The notes beneath the pieces were generated by a model. That model saw only the letters and a program-made list of their open reading frames with translations, did no database searches and was not told the DNA's origin. Below, piece by piece: positions 1 to 42,825 of a stretch of DNA of 64,000 nucleotides. Source of the DNA: Luscinia megarhynchos (Eukaryota; Chordata; Aves; Passeriformes; Turdidae); NCBI GenBank assembly GCA_034336665.1, contig CM067592.1, positions 30,817,319 through 30,881,318 of the forward strand. The letters are read 5' to 3'. The position numbers and the translations under genes are program-made. Position 1 is the first letter of the stretch. Each line of letters opens with the position of its first letter.

Positions 1-1156
1 AATTTGGTGCTCTTTATACACTATAGTGGTATGAATTTAGATACGAGACAGACTTTCAATAAATAGTAGAAATTTCTCTAAAGACTAGGCTAGGCTCCCT
101 GATTTTATAGATATGAATGGTTTATTTCCAAAAGCACTGGTTGCCTTCTTTTTTTTTTCCTCAGGACAGCTTATGCTCTCAGCCTCTCTTTGACACAGCA
201 ACTGTCTCTTCATTGTCTTGCTTTAGACTTGTTTGGCTTTAGACTTCCCTGGAATCAGGCAGAGAGCCAATTCCCCCTGAGATGGGAGTCCATCCTAGTG
301 TTCCTAGCAGAGTCCTGAGGATGCTTTCACAAGAGCCTATAATCTGTGAGGCATTTGGCCATAAGGGGAGGTGGAGCCAAAGGGTCAATATGAGGGAAAG
401 ATGGGATGGGGAGAGCATTACCAGAGGTGATGTAAATGCATTAAATTAAAACCAGGATTAAGCACTAAGCTTAAGTGGGGACATGCTAAACCGTAGACAG
501 CAGAGCTGCTTTGGCTGGCTACCAGTGTGTTCTAATCTGTGCAGATAGCATCTGTAATCACCAGAGGCCTTCAGCTGTCATGGCCTCTTGAGCGCTATCA
601 AAAATTAATTACTCGGTGACATGACAGGCCCTCCTTGTACATGTTAACTTGTGTTCACATTAACTTCAGTGCCTGCTGGAGTGTGCTGCAATCCACACCT
701 TGTCTTGTCTGCATTGCTTGGGTCCTGCTTTTAGACTCTCAAATGCTTTAGATTACTCAGAGGAGCCTGGGTCAATACATGTCTGCTCCATTTCACAGTT
801 TCTTGCATTAAGGGGAAAAAAAAATTTATCTTTTATGACTTAGATGGCCACAGGGTGGACAGAAGATTCCTGGTTTGTTTGTTTTGGTTTTTTTTATGCA
901 CTGTAGCAGCTACATAGGTTCAAGGAGTTTCTCATTAAGTGCTTCTGTAGCTGCTGGGATTGACATGGAATGGGTATGGAGTTTGGAAATGAGCTGTATG
1001 CATGGGATGGGAGATATGCAATATAGGTAGTACCTTGGGTATATAAAATTATTACTGATGTTTGTTGCTGCCATCCCCAGTCCTGAGTAAAATGTTGAGA
1101 TGTTTGCCACAGTGTGTTGCACTCAAAAAAACTCCCTTGTGTTTTGTAACCTGCAG
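1..1156 (+). other. SNAPC3: Last intron of SNAPC3 (3' part)
   Basis: This is AT-rich sequence with no supportable exon. It ends in an acceptor, CAG at 1154-1156, that opens the last SNAPC3 coding exon. The preceding SNAPC3 exon, which should carry the first cysteine pair of the zinc finger, was looked for here and not found, so it must lie upstream of the window. Confidence 0.7.
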
Positions 1157-1304
1157 GTGGGTAACCAACAGAGACAGTCTGGCACCTGAGGATCCTTGTT
1201 TCTTCTGTGATGTTTGTTTTCGGATGCTCCATTACGATGCAGAAGGCAATAAACTGGGAGAGTTTCTTGCATATCCTTATGTTGATCCCGGGATTTTCAA
1301 TTGA
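1157..1304 (+). CDS. SNAPC3: SNAPC3 last coding exon (snRNA-activating complex subunit 3, C-terminus)
   Basis: SNAPC3 (SNAP50/PTF-beta) is a core subunit of SNAPc, the nuclear complex that binds the proximal sequence element of snRNA promoters for RNA polymerases II and III. This exon begins with the last base of a split codon (Arg if matched to human) and encodes 48 further residues, then TGA at 1302-1304. The visible peptide starts [13 protein letters not shown], continues with the cysteine cluster CFFCDVC and ends in YVDPGIFN. It agrees with my memory of the human C-terminus at nearly every position; the human protein ends GTFN. The cysteines are the second half of the SNAPC3 zinc-binding motif, the first half being in an upstream exon outside the window. 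The gene is truncated only by the window edge. It runs towards PSIP1, as in other vertebrates. Confidence 0.95.
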
Positions 1305-1698
1305 AACTGACACGCGCCAGGATTAATTCAGTGAATGACATTGTTGAATCTGTTGCTCTCGCTGTTAAAACCGCTGGACAACTTGAGGTTTGAGCCTGCT
1401 GCTGGGTTTCAGGTTAGGCATGTAATCCTTTCCTGTGAGCTAGAATGAGCCCTGTGCACTTGAAGTCTATCTAGTGTGTTTTTCTCAGTAAGTATGATTT
1501 TACAGATAAGTTGGCATGGAAAAATATAATACACTTTTACAACATTACAGTCGTTTGGATGCTATGGAAAAAGAAACCATGGCAAAAGAAACCATGATTT
1601 TGAGAAGCTCTGTGTGTCCAAGGCTCTGTAAACCTCTGAGGATGAGAACATGGTCTGTATATATCTTACCTTGAAAACTCAGGCAGTTGCCATATTTG

Positions 1699-1704
1699 AA
1701 TAAA
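1699..1704 (+). terminator. SNAPC3: Proximal poly(A) signal AATAAA of SNAPC3
   Basis: This is a canonical AATAAA about 395 nt after the SNAPC3 stop codon. It would give a short 3' UTR. Use of this or the downstream ATTAAA is undetermined. Confidence 0.4.
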
Positions 1705-1991
1705 GGTGGATGGCACTGAATTTGCAGGGAGGAGAATATGTCTAGGAGAGAAGCTCAGAATGCTGGTTAAACTCTTGGGTTTTTCCTACAAATGAAAGCT
1801 TGCATCTGAAGGCTTCTGCTGTCCCTGGTTCCTGACTCTGAGGACTGATTCTGTAAAGAGGAAACTACATTTCACCATTACTGAATTGTAGCCTGCCTTT
1901 TAAATAATTTTGTCAACTGTTTACAATGTATGCAGTGTTCATTGTGCATGTTTTTAGTATCATTCTGTTATTGTAAATAATGTTTTATTTT

Positions 1992-1997
1992 ATTAAA
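1992..1997 (+). terminator. SNAPC3: Distal poly(A) signal ATTAAA of SNAPC3
   Basis: This ATTAAA lies in a very T-rich stretch about 690 nt after the stop codon and is followed by a G/T-rich segment of the sort found downstream of cleavage sites. Assignment is by position only. Confidence 0.4.
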
Positions 1998-2010
1998 TGT
2001 GGTGATTTTA

Positions 2011-4950
2011 TAGTTCCTAGTCTCTTGTTAAACTGAAACTCTATCAAGACAGATACTCTCTTTTTTTAAATCTTCTGGAAGTAAGAGGATATTAGTGGCG
2101 ATCTTTGTTGTTTTGGGAAGTTAGCGCTAGCTGCTTTTCTTTTGAAAACTTCAGATAGTTCTGGTTGGGAGAAGACAGCCTACTCTGACAATCCACATTC
2201 AGAAATATGACAAACTGAATCCTGTTTAGGTCGTGTGGCTGCAGATTCTGCCACTGCTGACTTGAGTATCATAGGTGTCTTGAAACAAAGGTATCTGACG
2301 CACTTGTAGGACTCCATTGATCACTCCCATATCTTACTGCTTTCTGGTGATGTATTAAGTTATGTGAATATGAACCTGTGCTTTTTTTAGGAACAACGAA
2401 AAGAAGTGTTGTGGTATTTTTTTCCTGACTTACACAAGCCAACAGCTGGCAGGTTTATATTTTAATGAACCAACCACTTGTAAAAGCAGGTGGTGATAGT
2501 CCTTCAGGAATCTGCAGTAAAGGGAGTGCCCTGCCCATCACAGCTGTGGCAAGTCCAACTCTGAGGCTGGGCTGGTTTGTGGTGCTGCGGCAGCTGATTT
2601 AAAGCTCCTCTACTATACAGCTCTGGTTGCAACTTCAGCATTTGCATCACAAGTTGCTAGTCCTTATCTTTCCCCTATCTCGTACTCTTTCAGCTGACTC
2701 CCATAAATATACAGGTTTCCCAGTCCTCTTCAATATTGGATGAAAGATCATACAGAGAGTTCTAAAAGTTCTAAAGCAGCAATCAGTAGGTTTTTTTGTG
2801 GGGGCATTTTTTTGTCTTTAGCCGTAGAGAGAAGGGAGTGGCAAAATGTGAGCTTACTCTTTCATTAAATTAATTTGCCTCAAATATGCTGTCTCTCATA
2901 CAACCCATTCATCTTCTTAATTAAAAGTTAAAGTCAAATATATTTCAAAATTGGTGTCCCTGCAGATGATGAAATTTTAGTGAGCCAGTCCCATACTTCT
3001 AGTAAGGCTGAGAGAAGCTAGCCACAGTCTGGGTGGGGGAGTTGAGAGTGTTCAGCACTTAACTACTAAACAGAGAAGAATCATATTAGAAGCTTGCTGT
3101 TTGTATGACATGCAGTGATTCATCATAAATGATAAATGGAACAAAAAGGTTACACTAAGTCATAGATTTTAAAGATCCCAGAAACTCTCACAGGACAACT
3201 GAGTCTGGTCTTGATTTGATAAATCTTTGTGAATGAGTCCCCTGAGTGAAATCCCGCATTGCATACAGTGCCCATTTATAGCTAAATCTCTATGAAACCA
3301 GCTGGATTTTTTTTAGCAGCTTCTTGAATGCTGTGATTGTTTTGATGATGAAAGTGTCCAAGCAGGTTTATTACATCATGACAAAAAATGAGAAAAAATT
3401 CTTTTTTAATAATCCCTTGTCTGTGTGTTGCTAATTGAATCTCAAAAATAATAACCTCAATCTGTAGTTGGCTTTTGGATTTGGTGTTTGTTTCATTAAA
3501 CACTCAGTGATTAGGCAGTATGATCCTTTAAAAGTTATTTCAAACTTCCCAAATGCCTAATGAAAGTTTTTGCCTGCTGACAAGGTGATACAAAACTGTT
3601 TCTTGTATTGAGAAAGAGGAGAGGTCCCTCTGATTTTACTGTTCGTATGAAATTCCAAAGCAAAACATGATTCATATAGACAGTCCTACAGCACTTCCCA
3701 CTGCTATCCAGGCATTTTTAACATTACCATGAGAGTCCCACATGTACTTGAATGATGAGCAACTCAACAGGGCTGCACAGTATTTTAAGCTGTAGTGAAC
3801 TCCATTCTTGAAGTAGGGATGCTGTTGTTAAAATTAACTCTGGTTTAAATTTTGTGCATAGCTGTACTTTCTTTCTTAAGAAGAAACCAGCCTTATTCCT
3901 TGTGAGACTTTTAAGTGACTGTCCAGTCAGTCTCAGCTCTTATGTTTCTATCTTTCAAGAAACACAGTTTAGGGTCACTCAGGCATCTTTGAAGGTGAGA
4001 TGGCCCTTTCTACAGTCCTGTGAGACTTTGTGAATTTAGGTTGTTTCTGAATAGTTAATGGGTGGTAAATTTAGCCAGCAAAAGCCCAAGCAGCTGTACA
4101 GACAGATTGGATGCAGAGATGAAGTTCCTGATTGTGTGATGTAATCAATCTCAATTAATTCTTTGAAGCAGTGGCACTGTGACCCATTATCTCTGAAACA
4201 GTTGGGACAGATGAGTTAGCTTACAATACTTGTGTGAAAACTAGCTGGATGCGGCAATTCAGCATCCTTGTCAAATATATAATATCTTTTTTCCCCTGGT
4301 ATAAGATTTGATAAAAACGGATGGTCAAAATTGAGGAATGCTTTACGTGAGGATTTTCAGTAACATCTTTACAGAAATACTTTCAGGGGTTAAAGTGAAA
4401 GTCATTTTGAGTTTCTTGAGGTTTCAATAAAAGTGCATCTTATGACTAGTTGGAATGTGGAAATCCAGCATGTAGTAACTGACATCTGTTTGTAAGCTAA
4501 ATGAGAATGTGCTTATCTGATGGTCAAGCTGTACATCCATGTCATGTTAGTCATGCCAGACCGTTAACATCAGTCTGTTGCAAAGTGCTAGAGATTGCCA
4601 AAAGTCACAGTCTGTGGAGGCCAGTCATTGTGGCCATCTGCCAGAGACAGTTTCATACTGGAGCTGCCATGGTGATTGAACTTGCAGGTTTAACTTCAGG
4701 CATTGTCTTCAAGATCTGAAAGCTATTCAAACACAGGAGCAGTCCACCTCAAAATGTCAGATGCCAGCCTGGCAAAGAGGGAGGTCAGGTTAGCTGAGTA
4801 GGGATATTCCTTATGAGTCCAGGTAGACCAAGAAGGTGTGTGCTTGGTGAAGCAAGGACAGGGGGCATGGAATACAGAGATAGTGCTCCTCACTGTAGGG
4901 AGAATATACATATGCTCAAAGTTCAGCTGGGGTTGAAGCTCTCCAGGACT
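2011..4950. other. Intergenic DNA between SNAPC3 and PSIP1
   Basis: No coding exon, RNA gene or clear repeat could be supported. Short open frames at 3,282-3,503 and 4,501-4,719 have no coding character. The two flanking genes are transcribed towards this interval. Confidence 0.6.
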
Positions 4951-4959
4951 GTGGGCACA

Positions 4960-6700
4960 ATATAAATAAAAGAGGTTGGTTTTTAATATATCAATAGCAA
5001 AAGGCAGTGGGCCCTCACCTACAAGATAAGGATGGTGACTCACCAACAGGGAGACAGACAAGTCAGAGGTGTTAATGCTTTCTTTGCCTCTCCCATATGA
5101 GTTATGGGACATGGGGGTCCCAGTATCCTGAGCTGGAAGACCAGGACTGTGAGAATGGTCAACTCCTAGTGGACCCTGAACTTGTGCAGGATCTGCTGGA
5201 TCCCTTTTAAGTCTTTGAGGCTTGATGGGATTCATCCAAGAGATCTTGAAGGGGCTGTCTGATGTCACTGCAAGGTCTCTCAATGACTTTTGAATGGTTT
5301 AGGATATTGGAGAGGTCCCAGTCAACTGAAACCTGGCTAATACTGTTCCAGTTTTCAAGAAGGGTGAGAAGGATGAGCCTGAAAATTACACACCTATCAG
5401 TCTCACTTCAGTGATTGGTAAAATTATGGAGCAGGTTATTATGTGAGTTCTTGAAATCACCTGAGGGACAACGCAGGTTTCAGTCAGAATCGGCACAGCT
5501 TCATGATCCTGAAAGTCCTGTTTATAAACCTAATTATCTTTTATGACAAGGTAACACACCTAGTTAATCAAGGGGAGAGAGAACAAGTAATCTTTTTGGA
5601 TTTCAGTAAAGCTTTCAATACTGTCTTTCACAGTATCCACCTGGAAAAAACTGTCCAGTGCACAATGCAAGAAATGCCTCAGGAAATGGGTGAGCAGCTG
5701 GCTCATGGGTCAGGCACGAGGGGTTACAGTGAATGGGGTGACATCAGCCTGGTGACCTGTCACTACAGGGGCTCCACAGGGCTCCATCCTTGGCCCTGTG
5801 CCCTTTATTGTCTTTATTAACAACCCGGATGCAGGACTTGAAGGAATACTACGTATATTTGCCAATTATTAAACTGGGAGGAGCTGTTGACACCCTCAAG
5901 GGGAGGGAGGCCCTGCAGAAGTGGGAAGGCTGGGCAATCCCCAACCACGTAAAGATGAACAAGGGAAAGTGCTGGATTCTGCACCAGGGATGGGCAACCC
6001 TGGGTGTATGGATAGACAGGGGAATGAGATGCTGGAAAGCAGTGCCATGGAAAGGGACCTGGGGGTCCTGGTCGATGGCAAATTGAACCTGGGTCAGCAG
6101 TGCCCTGGAGCCAGGAGGGGCAGCCCTGTCCTGCAGGGACAGCATCACAGCTGGGCAAGGGAGGGGATTGTCCTGCTCTGCTCTGAGCTGGGGCAGCCTC
6201 ACCTCCAGTGCTGGGGGCTGGTGTGGGCGACACAACGTAAGAAAAGAAGCTGTTAGTGTCCAAAGGAGGGCAACGAGGATGGTGGGGGCCTTCAGGGGAA
6301 GCTGTGTGAGGAGCATCTGAGGTCTGTCCAGCCTGGAGGAGACTGAGGGGAGATCTCATCACAGTCCACAACGTAGTCATGAGGGGAATAGGAGAGGGCA
6401 AAGCACCGATCTTTTCTCTGTGATCAGTGACAGAACCCAGGGGAATAGCCTGAAGTTGTGTCAGGGAAGGTTTAGGTTGGATATTCAGACAAGGTTATTC
6501 CCCCACAGGGTGGTTGGACACTGGGACAGCTCCCCAGGGAACTGGTCTCAGCAACAAGTTGACAAGAGTTCGAGAAGCATTTGGACAGTGCTCTCAGACA
6601 CATGGTGACTTTGGGGTGTCTCATGCAGGGCCAGGAGTTGGGACTGGTGATCCTTGTGGGTCATCTTCAACTCAGCTTGTTCTATGTGTATTCTCAGGAT
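4960..6700 (+). mobile_element. CR1 LINE, degraded pol plus 3' region
   Basis: The plus strand reads as a broken CR1 reverse transcriptase. A DGIHPRDLE-like block is near 5,225, a TP-x-ISLTSV-like block near 5,390, and a finger/palm motif FLDFSKAFNTVFHS at about 5,597-5,640. From 5,900 to 6,350 follow the standard CR1 C-terminal segments (lines such as MERDLGVLVDGKLN) and then the 3' untranslated sequence to about 6,690. Frameshifts and stops are frequent, so it is dead. Apparent long frames on either strand here (for example 4,723-5,283 and 5,817-6,401 minus) are by-products of the element. The 5' limit is uncertain by a few hundred bases. Confidence 0.85.
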
Positions 6701-6997
6701 TTGCCAATTCTAATTTCTAACCAGGCTGTCCTCTGTCAAATACTACATAAAAGCTGTTACAGAATTGGGCAAAGTCTCTGCTCCAAGAAACACTCTTCTG
6801 AGAGGTTTGTACCTGTTCTATTCCCTTTCACACCTCCAGGAATTAAAACACTTTACCAGTGTTTACATTAGAATTCTAGTTATAGGTCCCCAACTTAATG
6901 CGACAGCAGTAAAACCAAAATAGTACTAAAACAAGACTCATGTTTTTCCTATGAATGGTTCTGTCTATACAAGGATGCCTTAATCAGTTCAAAATTC

Positions 6998-7003
6998 TTT
7001 AAT
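6998..7003 (-). terminator. PSIP1: Candidate distal poly(A) signal of PSIP1 (ATTAAA)
   Basis: On the plus strand this reads TTTAAT, about 690 nt downstream of the PSIP1 stop codon and just before the CR1-bearing intergenic DNA. Confidence 0.3.
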
Positions 7004-7547
7004 TCCATAAATCATTCAAGACAGTGTTTTCCAGCCATTCTGCATCAACAGGTTCTGTGAGAACACCACACTTCTTTTCAGTATACTTACTATACCAAAA
7101 GCAAACTATAAAAGTCACATTGCAGTAAATTGGCACAACGCATTTTGCAAGAACAGAACTAAACTTATTTAAAAAAAAACAGTGAAGTATACTCATACAT
7201 TAAACATTGTAACAGCTATAAAAATGCCGCTTTCAACTCCTACAAAACACAGTGAAAAGACATCCCCAACAAGAGTTGAAAAACTGCACAGAGGTCAGTA
7301 TCATAGGAAGAGAGGAGGTTTTATACAAATAAAGCAACTAGAGAGTTAGAAGTATTTACACTTTTTCCTGCTATTAACTAGACAAACATACAGTAGTAAG
7401 TTAAAAATATACTACAACTCTAACTCCTGTAACATGTAAGCATTTCCTAACTGGGATTTTAATCTTTTGAAATGTGTTACCTGTTAATACTGGATATAAC
7501 TATTGGCAAAAGTGTTTAAATACTTTAAAACCAAGATTAAAGGGGCT

Positions 7548-7553
7548 TTTATT
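7548..7553 (-). terminator. PSIP1: Candidate proximal poly(A) signal of PSIP1 (AATAAA)
   Basis: On the plus strand this reads TTTATT. It lies about 137 nt downstream of the PSIP1 stop codon. Confidence 0.35.
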
Positions 7554-7689
7554 CCACAAAATTTAACTTCAAAATACTATGCTTATAAAATTATTTAGAA
7601 TTTCAGCAGTCTATAGATTTCAAATGCAAAACTTAACAATCCTCTTTAATTTGTAATTAAAAAAAAAAACCAACAAAACTTCAGTGATG

Positions 7690-38321
<30,632 letters not shown>

Positions 38322-38713
38322 TCACCGACGTGACGCCCTGTTGCCACCAGGCGAGCGGGACTGAGAGAAGGAAAGGCTCTGCGCCTCCAGCAACCACCGA
38401 GGCACTGCCAGCCACACGAGGTGCCACTCGCTGCCGGGATAAACACACCGGGGCGGGGGAGCGAAGAGAAGGGCAACACAAGGCGGCACGTCAGCAAGGG
38501 CGGGCGCCCCTAGCCGGGGCGCGCTGCGCCATGCCCGCGCTTCACCCCTGCAAAGAGACCACCTGGGCTGCGGAGTGCGGAGTCCCCGCCCGCGGGCAGG
38601 GTCAGGCCGCCCCCGGCCAGGGGAGCCACCCGCCACCTTGCCCCGACCTCCCCCGACCCCGACCGGCCACCCGGCCCCTCACGCACGCGGGCACGATGGC
38701 GCGAGAGCGCCGC

Positions 38714-38744
38714 TGGGGAGGAGGAGGGGGGAGGGAGGGGGCGC
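38714..38744 (+). repeat. G-rich tract with G-quadruplex potential
   Basis: Four or more runs of three or more G occur within about 30 bases (GGGG, GGGGGG, GGG, GGGGG) in the PSIP1 upstream region. This meets the usual pattern for a G-quadruplex on the plus strand. Confidence 0.6.
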
Positions 38745-38756
38745 GCGAAAAAGAAA

Positions 38757-38872
38757 TTCCGCCCTCCTCTCCTCCATCCATCCCTCCCTCCATCCCTCCC
38801 TTTTTCTCTCTCTCACCCTCTTCTCCCTAACCCCCCTTCCTCTCTCTCTGTCTCTCTCTCTCTCCCCCCGCC
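38757..38872 (+). repeat. Polypyrimidine tract (CCCT/CCAT and CT repeats)
   Basis: About 115 nearly pure pyrimidine bases on the plus strand: CCATCCCTCC-type repeats followed by TCTCTC runs and CCCCCC. It lies about 450-550 bp upstream of the PSIP1 ATG and next to the G-rich tract. Confidence 0.85.
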
Positions 38873-39599
38873 AGCCCGCTCGCCCGCCCGCCGCTTACAC
38901 CAGCGGCGGTGCAGCTCCGCGCTACCAACCCCGACCGCGCTGGCGCCCGGCCCACCGCCCGCCGCGGGAAACACGGCCGCGCCGCCTCCTCCCGCCAGCG
39001 GGCCGGTACCACCCGGCGCGCCGCACCGGGGCGGCGGGGGAGCTCCGCAGCGCCCGCGGGGACTCGGCGAGCGTCCTGCTGTAAGACAGATAGCTCGGCT
39101 CCCGCCTCCACTCCTGGGGGAATGCGGGCAGTCACGAGAGGAAAGAGCCCGCCGGGCCCCAGGCAGGGTTGGAGAAAGGCAGGGGAAAAGCCTTGTTCGC
39201 TCCCTCTCCCCGCGGTTGGAAAAGTGGTTTGTTCCTCCTCCGGTGTGGGCGGAGCGGCCGCGGCGCTGCTGGAGGGAGCGGAGGTGGACGAGGAGGAAGA
39301 AAAGAGGAGGAGGAGGAGCTGCAGCCGCAGCAGCGGCTGTCTGTGGGACCGCCCCCGGCCGCAGCGGAGCCGAGCCGGGGCCGGCGCGCACACGGGCTGG
39401 TGGGCCCTGCTCAGCCGCTGGCAGCCTGGCGCGGTTAATGAGCGCCATCCTCCTTCGCAGCCCGGCCGAGTGCGGCTGGCCCCGCGGGCCCTTTGTGTGT
39501 CTCACAGCCCTTGCCGGGCTTCTCATCTGTTTTTGCTGCCTGCCCCAAAGATGCCCGTGTTGCCCGGGTACTCCCCAGCGACTTGCTTGATGGCTTGAC

Positions 39600-40500
39600 T
39601 TCCCTCAGCATAACAACCCACGGTTGTTTAATTTTCTTAAGTCTATAGCAGTCCTTACCTGATACTTGGTCACCATTAACTACTATTTTTGGTGGATGTT
39701 TTCTTTGGTTTGGTTGATTTGTTGGATTTTCTAACTAGGATTGTTAGTAACTGAGACTATGTTACTGCCCTTTTCCTCTCCTGGCTTGTTTACCAATCCA
39801 CATTAAGCTTCCTCCTCACCTAGAATTTCAAGCCCCTGTGTCCTCCTCTCCTATTTCTGTCAGCTGATACGAGTGCATCAGCCACTGCCAGCCTCCCCTC
39901 AAATACCTTTCTTCAAAGTGAAGATCTCAAAATCAAATATAAACTCATTACCTTCTTTCTTCCGGCCTGCCTGTCTCCTGTTGTACCTAATTCTAGTTCT
40001 ACAACAAAAATTAGCATGCCTGTCAGCTCTTTATGGCTTTAGTCCTATGTGATGGCCCCACACAGCACCACCTGCAAGCCACAATATGTCTGGAAAAAGG
40101 GTGAAAACATTACGGAGCTTTTTTTCTTTGAATCGCCACTTCAATTTGTACCTTGAAGGACGTACCACTGACATAGTTATTGCTATTGTCCACTTTTCTA
40201 GGATACGGTAGGGTGGATTTTATTCACTCGCTCTCTCACGCTGCTGTTGTTTGACATGACGTATGTTTACATCTCGGTCTTGAAATCGCTCAATTGAGAC
40301 GTTTTAAAGAATCTTTCGCTTTGCGCAGCGAGGCGACCAGAATGGGTAACCTTATCACCAGTCTCCCTCATCCACCCTGCTGTCATTTTTGTCCCACGGT
40401 CTCTCGAAATCATTTACCTGTTTGTTTCCCTTGATAATCTGAGTCAAGAGTGTGCAGTCCCGAATCTAAGGACACGCACATCCCACTCAGGCTCTCTCGT
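39600..40500. other. Spacer between the two CpG islands
   Basis: Mixed-composition intergenic DNA with no exon or repeat recognised. A CRE-like TGACGTA is near 40,258. It separates the divergent PSIP1 and CCDC171 promoters. Confidence 0.5.
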
Positions 40501-40514
40501 CAGTCGGTCATTTT

Positions 40515-40790
40515 GTGGTTTCGGGGCTGCGCGCGCCGCCGGCCCGCGCGCCGGTGACGCTCCGCCGCGGCCGGAAGTTGCCGTTGGGAGAGCGCCCCGC
40601 GGCGGCCGCGTCCCCGCTGGCGGCGCCTGGAAACGGCGCCGCGCCGCCCGGCGCTTCCCGGCGGCCGCCCGGAGCGCTGCTGCTGCTGGAGCTCTGTTCT
40701 GGCCTTGTTCCCTCAGCCCTTCCTGCCAGGTAAAGCGCCGGAGCCGGCGCCGCTCCGGGACGAGCGGAGCGAAGGGATGCTGCTGCTTTG
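40515..40790 (+). promoter_or_regulatory. CCDC171: CpG island, probable CCDC171 promoter
   Basis: A compact GC-rich block contains an ETS-type site CCGGAAG at 40571-40577, a common element of CpG-island promoters. It is followed by a donor CCAG|GTAAAG at 40729/40730 that would end a noncoding first exon on the plus strand. The first CCDC171 coding exon begins 3 kb downstream in the same orientation. Confidence 0.6.
40580..40729 (+). other. CCDC171: Candidate noncoding first exon of CCDC171 (start inferred)
   Basis: The 3' end is set by the donor at 40730-40731 (GTAAAG). The 5' end is a guess within the CpG island just after the ETS site. No open frame joins it to the coding exon, which has its own ATG. 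Only transcript data can confirm it. Confidence 0.4.
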
Positions 40791-40944
40791 GTTTTTAGCT
40801 TGCTTAAAAATTTTCAGCCTGTGTTAGTGGAAAGCTAGTGGCTCGTTCAGCCGAAACTGGTGAGCCTTCATAGCTTGCAGAACACACGAGATAGTTCCGC
40901 CTGGCTTTGTGTGTTTTAAATTAGTACATCTGGTTAGATTTCGT

Positions 40945-41145
40945 TTGCTGCGGGAGACCTTAGGGGTCCTCCAGGCCGCTCCTGCCGTGGCAGGAACACC
41001 TCCCGCTGGACCAGGCTGGGCAGAGCCCCGTCCAGCCTGGCCTTGCGCGCTTCCAGGGATGCGGCATCCCAGCTTCTCTGGACAGCCTGTTCCGCTGCCT
41101 CACCACCCTCACAATAAAATATTTCTTCCCCGCATCAGTCTAAAT
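40945..41145 (-). mobile_element. CR1 LINE 3' fragment
   Basis: Reverse-complement CR1: GGGGTCCTCCAGGCCGCTCC, GGCAGAGCCCCGTCCAGCCT, GGCATCCCAGCTTCTCTGGA and ACAATAAAATATTTCTTCCC. It is relatively GC-rich and well preserved, and lies in the first CCDC171 intron. Confidence 0.9.
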
Positions 41146-42364
41146 CAATGGCATTCATGAAGTTAGTTAAGCATATTCAGAAGTTTTTGAGGAGAATATG
41201 ACGCAAGTTTTGTAGGTAACATCCGTCGAATGTATTACCTCCTCAAGTAAAACCTTAACTATTTTGTTTGATTGTGTGGCTCTTACGAGCCACTCCAGGC
41301 CCCTTGAATTTTTTTTCCCTAACTGAAATAGCATGCTTTTGGAATGTATCCATTTGTGTGCTAGTAAACTATGGATGTGCATCTTAGAAGAGAAATGTTG
41401 TATATCCAAAATCATTAGCATGCCCAGAAAACAGTCATTAGATATTCCTTGTTTCCCCCCCCCCCAACCCCAAAGTGATTAAAAGACTTAAATGTAATTT
41501 CAGAAGTTTCTAAAGCTTCAGGTTGGTGTGGATATGTCAGAGGAGATTTTGCATGTGTTTTGAGACAGATTTTTTTCCTGCTGCATCTATTTAATTGCAC
41601 CTTTTTTTTCTTTTTCTACTGTTCAGATTTTGATATAGAACCAAATATATATTTTTTTTGCAATAAATTAGAAGAAAAGGTTGGTATTAAAAACTAGTTT
41701 CTTAGTGTTCTGAACTATGTGTTAACATGAAAATTTGGCACAATTGGTAGGGGTATGGTTTCCTGTACCAGGATACCTCATTTTCTTTTTTCTAGAAGTG
41801 ATTAATCTTCGTTGAGTACAGTTACTACAAGTACTTTGTCAAGATTTTCTTCTCTCACGTAAAGTTTTCAGTGTGCAAGTCACCAATAATTTAATGGAAC
41901 TTAACATGTGCATAGGAATTATACTACAGTCTATACTTTGAAAATTAGATTTTCAACTGTTTACTCATTCGAGATGGAAAGAAAGCTATGTTGTTTTCTC
42001 TCGGAGTATGAGTCACTATTGTGTGGCAGTTATTGTGTTATGAGTCTTATGAACACATGCACCGAGGTGGATTCTGATGGGTAGATGATAAAAATCACAA
42101 GGGTTATGTCTAGCTACTCCACATGAATATACTGCTTTTCTGTAAAAACAAAACAAGCAAACAAAAAACCCCAAACAAAAAACTCAGAGTTTTTAGAAAT
42201 ACATTTATTTTTGCTGCATTTTCTGTTCAAATTATAGATTGAAGCAGAAATCATTGTTTTCTTCTCCTTATTCCTAGTGGAGCGACTGGGATGAATAAAA
42301 TCAGTTTATATTAATGTATTAGACCAATTGCTCCCATTGGACACCATAATATTAAAAATATATT

Positions 42365-42825
42365 AAAATATTAAAGACCATAGAACGGAGGGCCATAAGG
42401 TTGGTGAAAGCCTTATGAGGAATGGCTGAGGTCGCTTGGCCTGTTCAGCCTGCAGGACGCTGAGGGGAGACCTATTGCAGTTACAACTTCCTCACACGAG
42501 GAAGTGAAGGGCAGACACTGATCCTTCATCTCTGGTGACCGGCGACATGACGTGAGGGAACGGCATGAAACTGGGTCAGGGGAGGTTTAGGTTGGATAGG
42601 ATAGTCAGAAAAGTTTCTTCACCCAGAGGGTGATTGGGCACTGGAGCAGCTCCCCAGGGCAGAGGTCACAGCACCAGCTCAAGAGTTCCAGAAGCATTTG
42701 TACAATGCTCTCAGACACATGGTGTAACTCTTGGGGGTGTCCTGTGCAGGGCCAGGAGTGATTCTAATGGATCTAATGGATGCCTTCCAACGCAGCTTAT
42801 TCTGTGATTCTGTGAACATGTGGCT
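42365..42825 (+). mobile_element. CR1 LINE 3' end
   Basis: CR1 sense body: GGCCTGTTCAGCCTGCAGGA, GGTCAGGGGAGGTTTAGGTT, CCAGAGGGTGATTGGGCACT, then a terminal TTATTCTGTGATTCTGTGAA. The tandem end is diagnostic. It has the same orientation as CCDC171, in its first intron. Confidence 0.92.

Larger units (their letters stand above)
1305..2010 (+). other. SNAPC3: SNAPC3 3' untranslated region (end inferred)
   Basis: AT-rich, non-coding sequence follows the SNAPC3 stop. Two poly(A) hexamers are visible: AATAAA at 1699-1704 and ATTAAA at 1992-1997. The second is followed by T/G-rich sequence, so a 3' end near 2,010 is plausible. The exact cleavage site cannot be read from sequence alone. Confidence 0.5.
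6990..7689 (-). other. PSIP1: PSIP1 3' untranslated region (end inferred)
   Basis: AT-rich sequence lies downstream of the PSIP1 stop on the minus strand. AATAAA is visible at 7553-7548 and ATTAAA at 7003-6998 (minus-strand reading). The CR1 element beyond 6,700 sets an approximate outer limit. Which signal is used is not determined. Confidence 0.5.

Noticed and set aside
4723..5283. 186-codon open frame on the minus strand
   Set aside because: It is antisense to, or upstream of, degraded CR1 pol sequence, with no homology that I recognise.
38322..39598. Several long open frames on both strands (up to 237 codons) in the GC-rich region
   Set aside because: They overlap each other in many frames, are rich in Arg, Pro, Gly and Ala, and lie in a CpG island where stop codons are rare by composition. 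No domain is recognisable.
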